Source: Galerina marginata (taxonomy: Eukaryota; Basidiomycota; Agaricomycetes; Agaricales; Galerinaceae). From it: a stretch of DNA of 64,000 nucleotides. A program made the position numbers and the translations under genes. The notes below the pieces were generated by a model. That model had not been told where the DNA came from. It saw nothing but the letters and a program-made list of their open reading frames with translations, and ran no database searches. The stretch lies in NCBI GenBank assembly GCA_023014335.1, contig JAECYW010000004.1, positions 930,001 through 994,000 on the forward strand, read 5' to 3'. How positions within the stretch are numbered: the stretch's first letter is position 1; each line of letters starts with the position of its first letter. Shown here piece by piece: positions 34,341-45,943 of the stretch.

Positions 34341-35985
34341 TGCAATCTTCTCAGTGGATGCTCTTTCTTAATTAAAATACTGTATATATTCAATTTTATT
34401 CTTTACTACAAAATACAATGCTCCACAAAATATATGTATGTGGAATGGGGAGGAGGAAAGGTGGAGAGGTGGTAAGCAGGCCAGAGGGGAAAAGGTGGTA
34501 GGTGGGTCAGAGGGAGGTGAACGCCAGCAGGCAAGTAAGTAGCAGCAGTGGACTGGCTGACTTCCTGAGCAAGCGGCGGCAGTGGACGTGGCAAAGGCCT
34601 TGCCCTGGTGTTCTACCCAAGCTGTCCAGCACATTGTTGAGATGCCAAAGTGGGTGTTATCACGGGTTGCTGGTCTGCAGCAGATGTGGCAGGGGGACGA
34701 GCAGCAATGCTCCTCATGCCTTGGTACCACCGGAGCCCACAGTAAATGATGACAACCACGCCATCGCTGTTTGTGCTGTGGCCACCTACCCATGCATGTC
34801 GGTCCTCGTAGTTCATGACACAGAGCGGGTGCCATCAGTGGTAGGCAGTCGCGGTCTTCGTTCGTCTGCTGCGCCGACTTAGCCTACAGGGCCATAAACC
34901 TACCAGCAACAGTGCGCAGCTGCTGCTCCAATGCTGGTGCTGGTGCTGCAAAGGCCGACGTCCCTGCCACCGCTCTCATCATTGCAGCAAGGCTGTCTCC
35001 CACATCACAGCCCACTTGTGGTGTAAACCACAAATCAGAAGATGGGGAAAGGGGGTGCTGGTGGCAACATTGGGGTGGTGGATAGGCCCCGTTTGCATGG
35101 TGGCCTCAACCCACAGCACGGCATGGGGGCAATTTGACAATGTAGGCAATGCCGGGAGAGGCGTTGGCGGTTGTTAGAGGGAGAAGGATGAGGGGCAAGG
35201 ACAGACGGGCAAGCTGGATGACAAAGGGATGGCAGGGGTGGCTGCAATAGATGGGCGGTAGTGAGTCCTCACAAGAGGTTACAATGTTATCGTGGTTGTA
35301 CCTGCAGGGGAATGGTGGAGGTGGAGGTATAGAGAGGATAAGAAAGCAGTTCGAGTCTTACGACTCGAACCGCTGAAGGGACGGCCCTTTGGCCAGCCCT
35401 GAATTTTTGGTTTTTACCTGTTCCTCACACCAATATTGGACTGAGAATAATGATTTATCTTGCGTGGTTCATTGTCTAAGTCTTGGGCAATCAGTATAAA
35501 CCAGCCAAGACTAGAGGAAACTATTGTACGCGATGAAGTCCAAGTTAAACTATGTGCTTCTAATTACGGGTATGCGTCCGTATACGAAGCGCAGTAATAA
35601 GGCGAGGACTGTGAACGCGGGCCCACCTGTGCGCCTAACTGACAGGCACAGGTCTCTAGCGTCTAAACAAATAGGGACAGATATCCAAAGAATAGGACCC
35701 ACAACTATGGTGCCGACGTGGCACCACCTGACAAATCAAGTAACAAGCTCGCGAACCCAGAACATGAGGGACGGGAACTGCCGAGTCTCGACCGTGATGG
35801 CTTCTCGAGTCTCAACCTTACTGTAAAAGGAAGGATTGCTGAGTCGAGTCCCACGGACATCTCGGGCGAACAATAATGGACGCAAATAACAGTGCGCACC
35901 CGAAGACCAAGATAAGATAAGATTACCGTGTGGGCCCATCCATCGAAACATATGGGCGTGCCTTCCGCAACACACAGATAGAGCC
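34341..35985. other. Region without a confident gene
   Basis: Cys/His-rich frames (for example 34368-34835 minus) have no coherent domain. A hairpin with 9-bp arms (GTTCGAGTC, loop TTAC, GACTCGAAC) lies at 35349-35370; I see no tRNA around it. The right part probably already belongs to the 5' LTR region of Gypsy element A. Confidence 0.35.
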
Positions 35986-35994
35986 TAGACCCGC

Positions 35995-36936
35995 ACTAGT
36001 GGCTACCACTAGTTATCATATAACTAAGGCAACTGCCTTGAGGCCTTTGTGTATAAGTCCACACTCTTTTATGAAAGGCTCTCATTTAGTTACCAGGCGA
36101 TATTTCGTTACGAAATTTCATTAACTATTCTGGTAAATTTCATAACTTTTCATAACTGTAGGCAGTCTTTTCAATAGACCTTCTCATTATATTTAAAGAC
36201 TAATTTCATAACTATTTCATTACTCTTACTGGGCAATTTCATTGCGATATTTAATTTAAAGCTGTATTTGTCATTTGATGTGATTATGTAATATGTATGT
36301 GTGACTTATAAATGCCTTTTGCTGGATATTTGGCTTATGATAGCCTCATATTCTGGCCTCAAATCCAAACTTTATTGAGAATAGGGAACTGACCCCCCCC
36401 ACACACAGGCAAACACCAATATACATCTATTTAGTAATTAAAACAAAATATCGCATATAAATAGCATATTAAAAGTTGCCTAGTATTAATGAAAATTAGA
36501 ATAAGAAATCGCAATGAAATTTCCAAAGGAAAGTTATGAAATATTGAGCAATGATAATGAAAAATATCATGGAAAGTTATGAAATTCTTATGAATTTGTT
36601 ATGAAAAGTTATAAAATCGTCAGCCACAGAGTTATGAAATCCCTATGAAAAATCTCGCAATGATAGAATGAAATCTCGCAATGAAATCTCCTGATGGTAG
36701 TTATGAAATTCTTATGAAAGTTACTCTGCCAGGTAAAATGAAAGACTCAAAAAGTTGCCATGAGAGTTATGAAATTGCTATAAGAGTTATGAAAATTTCC
36801 AGCATAGTAATGAAATTTTGTAATGAAATATCGCCTGGTAACTAAATGAGAGCCTTTCATAAAAGAGTGTGGACTTATACACAAAGGCCTCAAGGCAGTT
36901 GCCTTAGTTATATGATAAAAGTGGTAGCCACCAGTC
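35995..36936. mobile_element. Long-TIR MITE 1 (MULE-type)
   Basis: The ends are long inverted repeats of about 140 bp or more: ACTAGTGGCTACCACT on the left, and GACTGGTGGCTACCACT on the right read inward. Then both read ATCATATAACTAAGGCA and CCTTTGTGTATAAGTCCACA. A 9-bp duplication is imperfect (TAGACCCGC at 35986-35994, CAGACCCGG at 36937-36945; 7 of 9 match). The interior is AT-rich with many AATGAAAT/TTATGAAAT repeats and no coding capacity. Confidence 0.7.
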
Positions 36937-36945
36937 CAGACCCGG

Positions 36946-38161
36946 CATATTGGGACGCGTTTTACGGTCTTGTATCAGCAAGAACCTCTGAACGTTCGTA
37001 TCAAAGGAGTAATACCGACGCGTACCCGTGCCAACCAGAAAGATAGCTTATGCAAGAAACAGAAAGCTTAGTAAACAAGAAACTTGGCATCCGGTTCAGC
37101 TGTTTGTAAAAGGCCGAGTCCTTCATTGTATCACATGTAAATATTATTCTCAGTAGTATAAAAGCTGTATGCATACGTAGAAAAAGACAAGCAATTTACC
37201 ACCCACAAGATTATATCTTGAATGTTCACCAGAACCTCTTCGAGATTTCTAAGTGTTAACTTGACTTTGCGGAATTTTGAATAAACAGATTTTATTTGTC
37301 TTAGACGGAATTTCACCTTTTGTGATCAGAGTGAACATACTTGATTTTGAAAGACTTAAGGACTTAACAACGATCTCTTACACCTGTCATCTATTTGACT
37401 TGAAGAGGCTTCAGTGGCCATCCGATTAGCCGCAGTAACCCGTACTTTGGTAGTGCGTCGTGTGTCTAAGACCTGGACTGTGGTAGAGGCAACTCAGATA
37501 GTTGTAGACTACACCGGACATTGCAGAGTTTCTTCCCGTCGAGTAGGGTTTCGGTAACCCCAAGAGAGTCATATGCGTCCCAGAGTGGCGTTATCCCGTT
37601 TTTCAAGAGTCTAAAGTAATCAAGTCCTGTACGCGTCTCAGTGACATATCCCGCGATCCCAAGAGGCAGAGTCTTTGATTTTGTTATCTATTTTCTATTT
37701 CCCCAACAACAAACCATTAAGTGTTCACCCTCGGGTCGACGCGTCCATTCTACGTGAACGTGTACTTTCCCTGTACCAGACGGATTCTTCGGATTAGTCT
37801 TGTTATTATAAAAATACCTGTCCCTCCCAAAAAGAACTGATCAATTAACTTGATTATTTGATTGGGTGCTTAACGCTCGTCAAGTGTTAGGATTGATTTA
37901 CTGTGTTGACTGATAGTGTGTGTGTGTGATAGGGGATTAGATTTTATTAAAAGTCTACCTATTCAGTCATCTACGTGTTTCAAAACTACCCCGCAGCAAG
38001 CATCTCATCTGGAGCCCACCGCGAGGGAGGGTTAATACTAGATAAATCCATTGAATCTACTTGTTACTAAAAGAAAATACCCCATCGTAGTCAAACAACT
38101 ACTACAACCAGCTATACAACCTGCTAGAGTGGTCGGTAACCCGATAACTTAAGAAAACATA
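36946..38161 (+). other. Probable LTR/leader region of Gypsy element A
   Basis: A TATAAAAG box lies at 37157-37164, followed by a leader that ends at the gag frame at 38162. LTR borders cannot be set because the partner LTR is missing (the element is cut at 40193). The MITE at 35995-36936 lies in the upstream part. Confidence 0.4.
37157..37164 (+). promoter_or_regulatory. TATA box candidate for element A
   Basis: TATAAAAG about 1 kb upstream of gag. It fits an LTR promoter, but no transcription start can be proven here. Confidence 0.35.
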
Positions 38162-39955
38162 GTGGGCAAAGGCAAATCAGCCGGTAAACGCAAAGAGCAA
38201 ACAGGAGCGGCAGCAAACGCGGCCACTAACACCGGTGCTTCAACTTCTATTGCCGGACAAAAAGCCAAAAGGCAGACTAATAACTCAAGCAAAAGGCAGA
38301 CTAATAACTCAAGCGGTGAATTAGTCCCCTTTCAAGACAGATTACCTAGTACCAGTAGAGCTAGATCTACAACTAGGGCCCCTAGCAATCCAGCTTAGGA
38401 ACGCTTTCAGCAGCGTGTCTCAGCTAGCATTGATCATCAACAAAGACGAGTTAGTATCGAGCCTGAAGATATAATCAGGCGCACCTCTAGTCCCGTACTT
38501 GTTTTATCACAAAACATAGCGTCAAACGCAACCTTACCAATTCATAACGAAAATCACATTACCAATCAGACAATCATGCCTATGCCACTTTCTGGAGCAA
38601 AGGACGCGCCTAAGTTTGATGACGAGCATCCCGCGGAATTACTACGCTTCATCAATAGAATGGAAGACTTATACGAGCTCCATAATATTAAAGATGATAA
38701 AACTAAAATCGCGACTCTCGGCAAATATACATCGGCGGTCACTGAATCTGAGTGGCGAGCGTTTGATTCATTTACAAAGAAATGGGTTGATTACAAGAAA
38801 GAGATTATTAGGAGTTACCCAGAGGCTTCAGCATTGGAGACCGGGTCCCTAGAGAGATTAGAGAAAATATTACGGGCGCGGTCAGGCAGCAAGTGTATTA
38901 AGGCTCATGAGTTAGCTGAGCTACTAAGCCTTAAACGTTCGTTCTGTGCGGAAGCAGCAAGGCTACAAGTCCCTCCAAAACTTCTGTCTAACAGAGAGCT
39001 AGTCATTAAATTTTATTCATGTCTTCACCCCAATTTTATAAGAAGGATTGAGGATAGACTTGATTTACTTAATGATAGGACCACGGCTACAACTACTGCT
39101 ACTGCCGCGGCTGCGGACGACAATGCTGAGAATCCTGCACCCGTCACATTGGACTTTAGAAATGAGGATCATTTCACGTTAAACAATGTAGTCAATACCG
39201 CTGTCATTGTGGCAGAGCAAGCTCATAGACCAACGGGCAGATATGATACCGAGGATGTATGTTTTGCGTCCACCCCAGACGTATCACGGATAGCTCAGGA
39301 TGACACCCTCCCAAAAATAGAAGAAGGAGTGGCCTGCCTACAAGACACTGCGCAGCTACAGTCGAAATGGACGCAGGACGTGAATAGTAGACTTGATCAA
39401 CTATTCGGCGTAGTTAATAGTCTCAAACGTCCACCTACTCCGACTGCTTCTTATGTTGGACCATCCCCAAACCAGATACCTTACCCAAGGGGGAACACCT
39501 ACATGGGACGGGACGCAAATGGAAACATTTGTTTCTATTGCAGAGAGACTGGCCATAGGATTTCAGACTGTCCCCATGCTAATAAACATATTGGATATGG
39601 GTGGGTGATAAAAAATGAGTCCAATAATATCAGATTACCTGGCGGAGATTTCGTCCCCAGGGACGGTAATAAGACTATGAAGGAGGTCATGGAACTCAAA
39701 AATAGAGGACGTGTTCCGATAATAGCCAAACCACCGCCAGCGCAGTCAGGGTATTTCCAGGATGCGGATTATGACCAGGATGTCTTCTTTACTCAGATGT
39801 ATGACCAACTGTACACTGATACAGAAGTAGCCCAACACCTAGCTACGTTAGCACAGAGCTATGGATGCGACACATTGGATCGAGTTCTGTCCCGTAACGA
39901 GTTCATCAGGGCAGAAGAGCGAGGTCAGTCCACGGACCAGTCAAATTTTCAGTAA
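38162..39955 (+). CDS. Gypsy element A Gag, one in-frame stop
   Basis: The frame starts at GTG 38162 (the ATG may be lost; the preceding codon is ATA). It stops at a TAG at 38396-38398 and continues open in the same frame to 39955. The conserved Gag core starts PMPLSGAKDAPKFDDE and contains LLRFINRMEDLYELHNI, RLEKILRARSGSKC and LLSLKRSFCAEAARL. A CCHC zinc knuckle (CFYCRETGHRISDCPHAN) lies near 39530-39590. The Lys-rich N-terminus (GKGKSAGKRKEQ) is nucleic-acid-binding in character. Gag coats the retroelement RNA. The TAG replaces a probable CAG (Gln). Confidence 0.65.
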
Positions 39956-40193
39956 GCTCGAGGAAGGGAGCAGCGACTTCCTCTTCTAAAACAGCGGAAA
40001 AGTCAGCTAAAGCGAGGCTCCCAGAGAACCAGAAAAGCGTTAGATTTGCTAAAAAGGCCGTCGAGGCAGAGACAGTTGAGGAGGAAGAAGATGAGAACAG
40101 TGGCGAAGAGAGTGAAGCAGAAGTTGAGCCAGAACCAGAAGTGCGACGGGGTCCGCCGCGTACTAATAAGAAGGCTCCAGAAAAGGTCGAGGC
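39906..40193 (+). CDS. Gypsy element A Pol, 5' stub cut by element B
   Basis: Overlapping the Gag 3' end in a shifted frame, an open stretch reads SVRFAKKAVEAETVEEEEDE and then GPPRTNKKAPEKVEA. It looks like the acidic/basic linker that starts Pol in many fungal Gypsy elements, made by frameshifting. It ends abruptly at 40193 where the LTR of element B begins. Protease and everything downstream are missing. Confidence 0.5.
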
Positions 40194-40690
40194 TGTAAGG
40201 GCAACCGCAGGTCGGAACGCCAGAGACTGGAAGTCAGGCGACGTTAGTGAGACTAGCAGGGGATCCAAAGGTCTAGTTTATTAATAAGTAATTAAACTAA
40301 CAGCTAACTCACCTAGCAGGGGATCCAAAGAGGAAAGGATGGGGATCCCACTGCAGGTGAGCCGTATAAATACTGTGCTAAGTCCAAATGTGGTACGATG
40401 TAAATAATAAAATAATAAATAAAATGGCCTGATGGCAGATAATGTGTTCCGAGGGCCGGGTGCAGTGAGGGAGCTCGGAAAGCGGAAGGTTGCGGACATT
40501 ATTCCGGCGGAACGTGGAGCGGAAGCGGAATGGTAGGTGGAATGGTGCAAATCCATCTTTTTACCGTATAAGGTAAAAAGATAGATTCATGTGACTTTAC
40601 GGGCGTCGATGCGGCAGAATGTAGAGTGGGCTCGGAATGGGAGCCGGAGCGGAAGTAAGTGCGGAAGCTCAGAACGAGGTTCCCCTTACA
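40194..40690 (-). repeat. Element B 3' LTR
   Basis: 497 bp. Compared with the 5' LTR: A/G in CGCCAGAG, C/T in AAAGGTCTAG, and two changes in CTCAGAACGAGG. Pol terminates about 20 nt inside this LTR. Confidence 0.85.
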
Positions 40691-43600
40691 ATTACCCCCC
40701 CTCCAGAATCGCATCGCCTCGATGCGGAGGTGATGACTGGCATGGGTCGGAATGGAATGGAGCCAAAAGCCAGTGCGCGGATTTGTCGTGGGGCCCTGGG
40801 GTTTTGGGCATGGAACTCTGTGACCAGTTCCGGGGCGTTAACATTGTCCTTGTACTCCCAAGAATTGTGTTCCGTTCCATAGCCTTCCCATTTAATTAGG
40901 TACTGGAGTTTCCGTCGGAACATTTGGCTGTTTAAGACTTCTTCAACTTCATAGTGTTCTTCTCCGTCAATGAGTTCCGGGGGTGGAGGAGGGTCGGATT
41001 GACGGCTGGGAATTGGGTCTTCCAGAGCAGGAGTTAGTTTGATCACATTAAACACCGGGTGGAGGCGTTTTAGAGAGACCGGAAGTCGGAGTCGGTAGGC
41101 ATTGATTCCGATGCGTCTTTCCACCAGATAGGGTCCGAGGCGACGGTGTGCAAACTTCTTGGAGGGCCGGGTGGTCTGAATGTCACTGGCGTCAAGGTAC
41201 ACTTTGTCTCCGGGTTTGTAAACTGGAGCCAGGGCTCTGCGCTGATTGTAGTACCGTGCCATGTCGTCCTTGGCTTTGGAAAGTGCGGACTTGGCTTCCT
41301 CAAGTGTGTCCTTCATCCGTTTGGTGAACTCATTAACCGCTTCTAACTTGGATGGAGGCTGGTGTGGCTCAAAACCCATCCGCGGATGTTGTCCGGTGTC
41401 CAGCAGGAACGGAGTGTGTTGGGTCGCGGAATGGATGTGGTTATTGTATGCAAATTCCGCGAGTGGAAGGAGTCCCTGCCAGTCGTCTTGTCTTTCGCTG
41501 ACAAATATCCGGATGAACTGTTCCAGTTCTTGGTTGACTCGTTCTGTTTGTCCGTCGGTCTGCGGATGGTATGAAGTGGACGGGGTTGCCTGAATTCCAA
41601 GTAGGCGGTACAGCTCCTTCATGAATTCCGCGATGAACTGAGATCCGCGGTCGGAAATGACTTTCCATGGAAGTCCGTGAAGTTTCCACACATGCTTAAG
41701 GAAGAGTTGTGCGGCTCCGGCGGCAGTGATTGTGGTAGTGGTCTCGATGAAATGGCCTCGTTTTCCGGTGGAGTCTACAACCACCATAATTGCATCGTAG
41801 CCTGCGGAATCCGGAAGTTCCACAATGAAATCTACGCTGATGGTGTGCCACCGTTCCTCCGGGATTGGGAGCGGAACAAGCTCTCCAGATGGAAGGCGGC
41901 GTTGGGCTTTGGTTTGGAGGCACATATCACAAGTAGAGACGTACCGTCCAACATAGCGTGACATATTGGGCCACCAATAATTCCGGGAGACTAGTTCCAA
42001 AGTTTTAAACCGTCCCGCATGTCCAGCAATCCGAGTGTCATGGCAGAGTGAAACTATTCTCCGGCGGAGATCGGAAGTTGGGGGTACATAAATCCTCCCT
42101 CGGAAATACAAGAGATTGTCACGTTCGGACCACTCTCCAGAACGGAGTGAGCGGTTAGACAATTTCCGAAGTTCTTGGATGGCTTTAGCAACGGGTTCCT
42201 CCTGGACTGGGTCTTTAACACCCTTGCGGATGTCTCGGAGAATGTCGACCTCGGCCCCGACTACTTCCACAACTTCCATTGCACGGACTGCAAAGAACTT
42301 CGGAGTTAGGAGTGTGATGTTGGAATTATCTTCGGAACCCGTTCCATGATCGGAACGTCGGGACAGTGCGTCTGGTTTCCCCATTGTCCGTCCGGGTTTA
42401 TGGCGCATAAGGAAGTCAAACCGGGCAAGTACAAGTGACCATCGTGCTTGCCTCCGGTTGAGCTGCTTGGCTGTCATAAAATATTCCAGGTTCTTGTGAT
42501 CCGTCCAGACCTCAAATTGGTGTTCCGCACCCTCAAGGAAATGCCTCCACTCCTGCAGGGAGCGGATAATGGCCAACATTTCCTTGTCGTGGATTTCATA
42601 ATTCCGTTCAACCGAGGACAAGGACTTGGAGTAGAATGCAACAGGATGCCATTTGTCATCTTCCGGGGAGATCTGCGACAATACCGCTCCGGTCGCAAAG
42701 TCGGAACTGTCTGCCTCTACTCGGAAAGCACGGGTGGAATCCGGGGAAAGTAAGACCGGGGCGGAGGTGATAGACTGTTTGAGCTTATCAAAGGCAGCTT
42801 GTTCATCCGAGCCCCAATGCCATTTGGTATCATTCCGGGTAAGGTCAAAGAGCGGTCGCGCATGTTCCGAGAAATCTCGGATGAACCTTCGGTAGAAGTT
42901 GGTAAAGCCCAAAAAGGATTGTACTTCCTTTTTATTAGATGGTTCCGGCCATTCCGCAACTCCAGCGATTTTGACCGGGTCCATTCCAACAGAGTTGTGC
43001 GAGATGATCACTCCGAGATATTCGACTGTGGTCCGTTCAAATTCGCATTTGTCCGGCCGGAGGTATAACTTATGCTTTTCCAAAAGTTCCAGTACCCTCC
43101 GGGTGACGTTCCGATGTTCCTCAATGGTTTCTGTGAAGATCAGGATGTCATCCAAGTAGACCACAACAACTCCTTCCGAGATGAGGTCTTCAAAGATGTC
43201 ATTCATCATGGTTTGGAAGGTAGCCGGGCTGTTGGTGAGTCCGAAAAACATGACCAGGGGTTCAAATAGTCCGCGGTTGGTCCGGAACGCGGCTTTCCAT
43301 TCGTCTCCTCCTTCATCCGGACGTTGTTAAAACCCCAACGGACATCCAATTTAGTGAAGTATTTTGCTCCTCGGAGTTTGTTGATTAACTCGGAAATAAG
43401 CGGAAGCGAGTACTTGTTCTTCACAGTCATTGCATTTAGCGCTCGGTAGTCCTGGACCAGTCGGAGAGAACCATCCTTCTTCTTAATGATGAAAACCGGG
43501 GAGGCCATCGGGGATTTGGAAGGGCAGATCCGTCCGGAATCAAGGTTCTCCTTAATGAATGCATCGAGTTCCTTTTGTTCATTGACTGCCAACGGATAGA

Positions 43601-43797
43601 CCTTGCAGCTCCGGGGGTTTGCTTCTGCAACAAGTTCAATTGCATGGTCCCATGGTTTCGGATCCGGTAGGTTGTCAAAGGACTCCTTAGAGAAGACGGA
43701 GTGGAAATCCCTGAGATGCTCCGGGACGTGCTGGTCAAAGTTCGAGGGTTCCGAATTGCGTTTGAAAGCTTCCGCTAGACGTTGGGAGATGGTGGAA
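40669..43797 (-). CDS. Element B reverse transcriptase, RNase H, integrase, chromodomain (frameshift near 43310)
   Basis: RT opens [36 protein letters not shown] and [16 protein letters not shown] one-base loss near 43310 shifts the frame. RT then continues [16 protein letters not shown] and [13 protein letters not shown] (YLDD catalytic pair). RNase [18 protein letters not shown] and [17 protein letters not shown]. Integrase zinc domain: [16 protein letters not shown] with CDMC; DDE core: [24 protein letters not shown] and [15 protein letters not shown]. The chromodomain ([33 protein letters not shown]) targets integration to chromatin. The stop at 40669 is inside the 3' LTR. Confidence 0.8.
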
Positions 43798-44655
43798 CTA
43801 GCACGGATTTATTTCTTCCGCTTCCGGCATGAGTCCGGTTGCGAAAATGCGATCTCCATCTTCCAGACAATCTTCCGTCGGAACTGCGGAAGGCGACTCG
43901 TCTTCATCCTCGTCATCGTCATCATAGTCATCAACAAGATCCGGGAGTTCCCCAGCTCGGCAGGCATGGAGAAGACGGATTTCAGCTTTCCGAATTCGAC
44001 GTTCCTCGCGGAGTTCGGTCCGACAACCATCGCAACACCGGGGTGAACACTTTGTCATTTTGACTGTTCCGGTGGTAAAGTCAATATCCGGGTTATGCTT
44101 CTTGAACCACGTGTACCCGAGGATCACCTTTTGCTTCCCTAGTTTAGTGACCGCAAGGAGGATGCGTTCCGAGTGGTTTTCATAGGTCATAATGGTGTCC
44201 ACCACTTTTGAAATTAGACCGGCCTCGTTTAGAGTTCCATCTACATTGAACACCTGAACAGGTTGAGACAGATTCCGGGTCGGAAGTCCTAATTCCTTAA
44301 CATAGTCCTCGTCAATGAAATCCCCGGTTGCTCCTGTGTCTCCGAGGGCATTAGTTCCGGCTTCCACCATTGTGTCCGTGGTCTTCAGACGTATGGGGAG
44401 GACAAGCGAAGTTGGTCCCGGGGACATGGAATTTATGACAAGCTTGGGATGCATCTGTTTCTCCCATTTTGGCCTTCGGGGTTTCGAGGAATTTTTCGGA
44501 ACGTTCTCGGGAACTGTAGTCGAATTTTCCGGAACGTCTTCGGAAACTGCGGTTGAATTTTGTACGGCTTCATCGTTTTCGCTTTCTTCAGTGGTGGTTT
44601 CTACTTCAAGAGCGGCAAAACGATTTTTATTAGGCAACGGGGGCGTACTAATCAC
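43798..44655 (-). CDS. Element B protease region
   Basis: Continues from Gag in a shifted frame. After a Ser/Glu-rich linker, the retropepsin motif ALGDTGATGDFIDEDYV gives the catalytic Asp-Thr-Gly. Then come FNVDGTLNEAGLISKVV and VILGYTWFKKHNPDIDF (flap/ILG-like core) and a Cys-cluster KCSPRCCDGC. It ends at TAG 43798, again a frame change relative to element D. Confidence 0.7.
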   Translation of the reverse strand: MISTPPLPNKNRFAALEVETTTEESENDEAVQNSTAVSEDVPENSTTVPENVPKNSSKPRRPKWEKQMHPKLVINSMSPGPTSLVLPIRLKTTDTMVEAGTNALGDTGATGDFIDEDYVKELGLPTRNLSQPVQVFNVDGTLNEAGLISKVVDTIMTYENHSERILLAVTKLGKQKVILGYTWFKKHNPDIDFTTGTVKMTKCSPRCCDGCRTELREERRIRKAEIRLLHACRAGELPDLVDDYDDDDEDEDESPSAVPTEDCLEDGDRIFATGLMPEAEEINPC

Positions 44656-45902
44656 TCGTTGCAGGGTACAAAATCCTCCGTCGGAACGGGGGTAAATTCT
44701 TCCGCAGGTTCTTCCGAAACGACATCTAGCCTTGCTAGCATGTCTTCCAGAACACTTTGGACTTCATCTGTGGACATATGCCGGACATCGTAGCGGTGGG
44801 GACAGTAATTGGCCCAATGTCCGAGTTCTCCGCACCTTCGGCAGTTTTGGGGAAGTGCACCCTTTTTCCGGGCAGCGTCAATGTCCATCGGGATGGGATT
44901 CCCGGGTGACGGAGTAGCGTGCGCATACCGGAAAGGTACTGCGGGGGCTTTAGGGACAGGTAACATACTCCCGCGTGTAGTGGGTTGAGGCCCGGGAGAA
45001 GTTGGGGTCGAGGTGGTACGGTATGAGGAGAGGAACGCCTCATCAGCTGCTCGGTTTTGGTCAATTTGGACAGCCAGAGTGTACCAAGCATCCAAATCTA
45101 CATCCGAGGGCCGTCCTTGGGTCATTCCAGCAATTGCTTGGCCAATCCGGCAATCCAGTCCTCGTCGGAACTTGACAATAATGTTCCGGGGATCGGTGTA
45201 GCCGGAATCGGATACTAAATCTCAGAATTCATCGAGGTAGTCATCCACGGAACGACTACGTTGGAAGTACGATGAGCCTTCAAGTTTGTTAATGGCCACT
45301 GCTGCAGCATTAGCCGGGGTGAACAATTTTCGGAACTCCTGTTCGAAGTCAAACCAATCCGAGAACGGGAGTCCTTCTGCATCTTCCATTGCAAACATCC
45401 GCTGTGCCCAGCTGGAAGCTCTCCCGGATTTCATAAACGTCATTGCCCAGACTATCTGCTGAGATTCGTCATCGAATGCTTCCGGGACAAGGCGGATGTA
45501 TGCCCTGCAAGAGGTGAGGAAGGCTTTTCCCTTGGCTCTATCTCCGTTAAAGTCTGGTGGGGGTGAAGGGCGGATAGAGGTTTTTTTCCGGGGACGCTCG
45601 GAAAAATGTTCGGAAATGATGCGTAAGGGAGCGGGTGAAGGGATATTTCGGATGGGTTGCGCAGGGAGGAGGTTGAGGCATTGAGCGATTTGTTGTAAGA
45701 GGTTGTGATTTTCGGTTCCCTGAATCCGAAGTTCTGCTAATTCCGTTTCGAGGGCGGAAACACGATCCGTGTCAGCCATATCGACATTGAGAAGTTCCGC
45801 AGATTGTTCGGGCATCGGAGAAGAGAGGGGAGTCCGGAAATTAGTGGTCGCAGAGTTAAAGGAGGAATCGTAGTTTGCTCCGTAAGTCGCTATGGTGGGC
45901 AC
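44652..45902 (-). CDS. Element B Gag (nonsense codon at 45222)
   Basis: Starts near 45902 (PTIATYGANYDSSF). It has a coiled-coil-like segment (VSALETELAELRIQ), a Gag core (FLTSCRAYIRLVPEAF, WAMTFMKSGRASSWAQRM, FRKLFTPANAAAVAINKLEG, SVDDYLDEF), then a TGA at 45222-45224. The same frame continues RNIIVKFRRGLDCRIGQA to a CCHC knuckle (CRRCGELGHWANYCPHR). It runs to a frame change near 44652, after TEDFVPCNE. In element D the equivalent region is one frame into protease, so the frame change here is a lesion, not programmed. Confidence 0.7.
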
Positions 45903-45931
45903 TAATTTTCCGGAGACGGCTCTCTAGAGAG

Positions 45932-45941
45932 ATCCTTTCCT
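45932..45941 (-). promoter_or_regulatory. Self-primer binding site of element B (AGGAAAGGAT)
   Basis: Two nt after the 5' LTR the leader reads AGGAAAGGAT, perfectly complementary to ATCCTTTCCT at the predicted RNA 5' end in the LTR (46090-46081). This is the arrangement of Tf1/sushi-type self-priming chromoviruses. No tRNA-type TGG primer site is seen. Confidence 0.6.
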
Positions 45942-45943
45942 AC

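Noticed and set aside
34368..34835. 155-codon Cys/His-rich minus-strand frame
   Set aside because: No ordered zinc motif; an antisense frame is equally open; the surroundings are non-coding repeats.
35349..35370. tRNA T-arm
   Set aside because: The hairpin has a 4-nt loop and no acceptor, D or anticodon arms nearby.
40281..40556. 91-codon frames present identically in both LTRs (40281-40556 and 46031-46306, minus)
   Set aside because: The identity is due to LTR duplication; they span the TATA box and the primer segment and show no protein motif.
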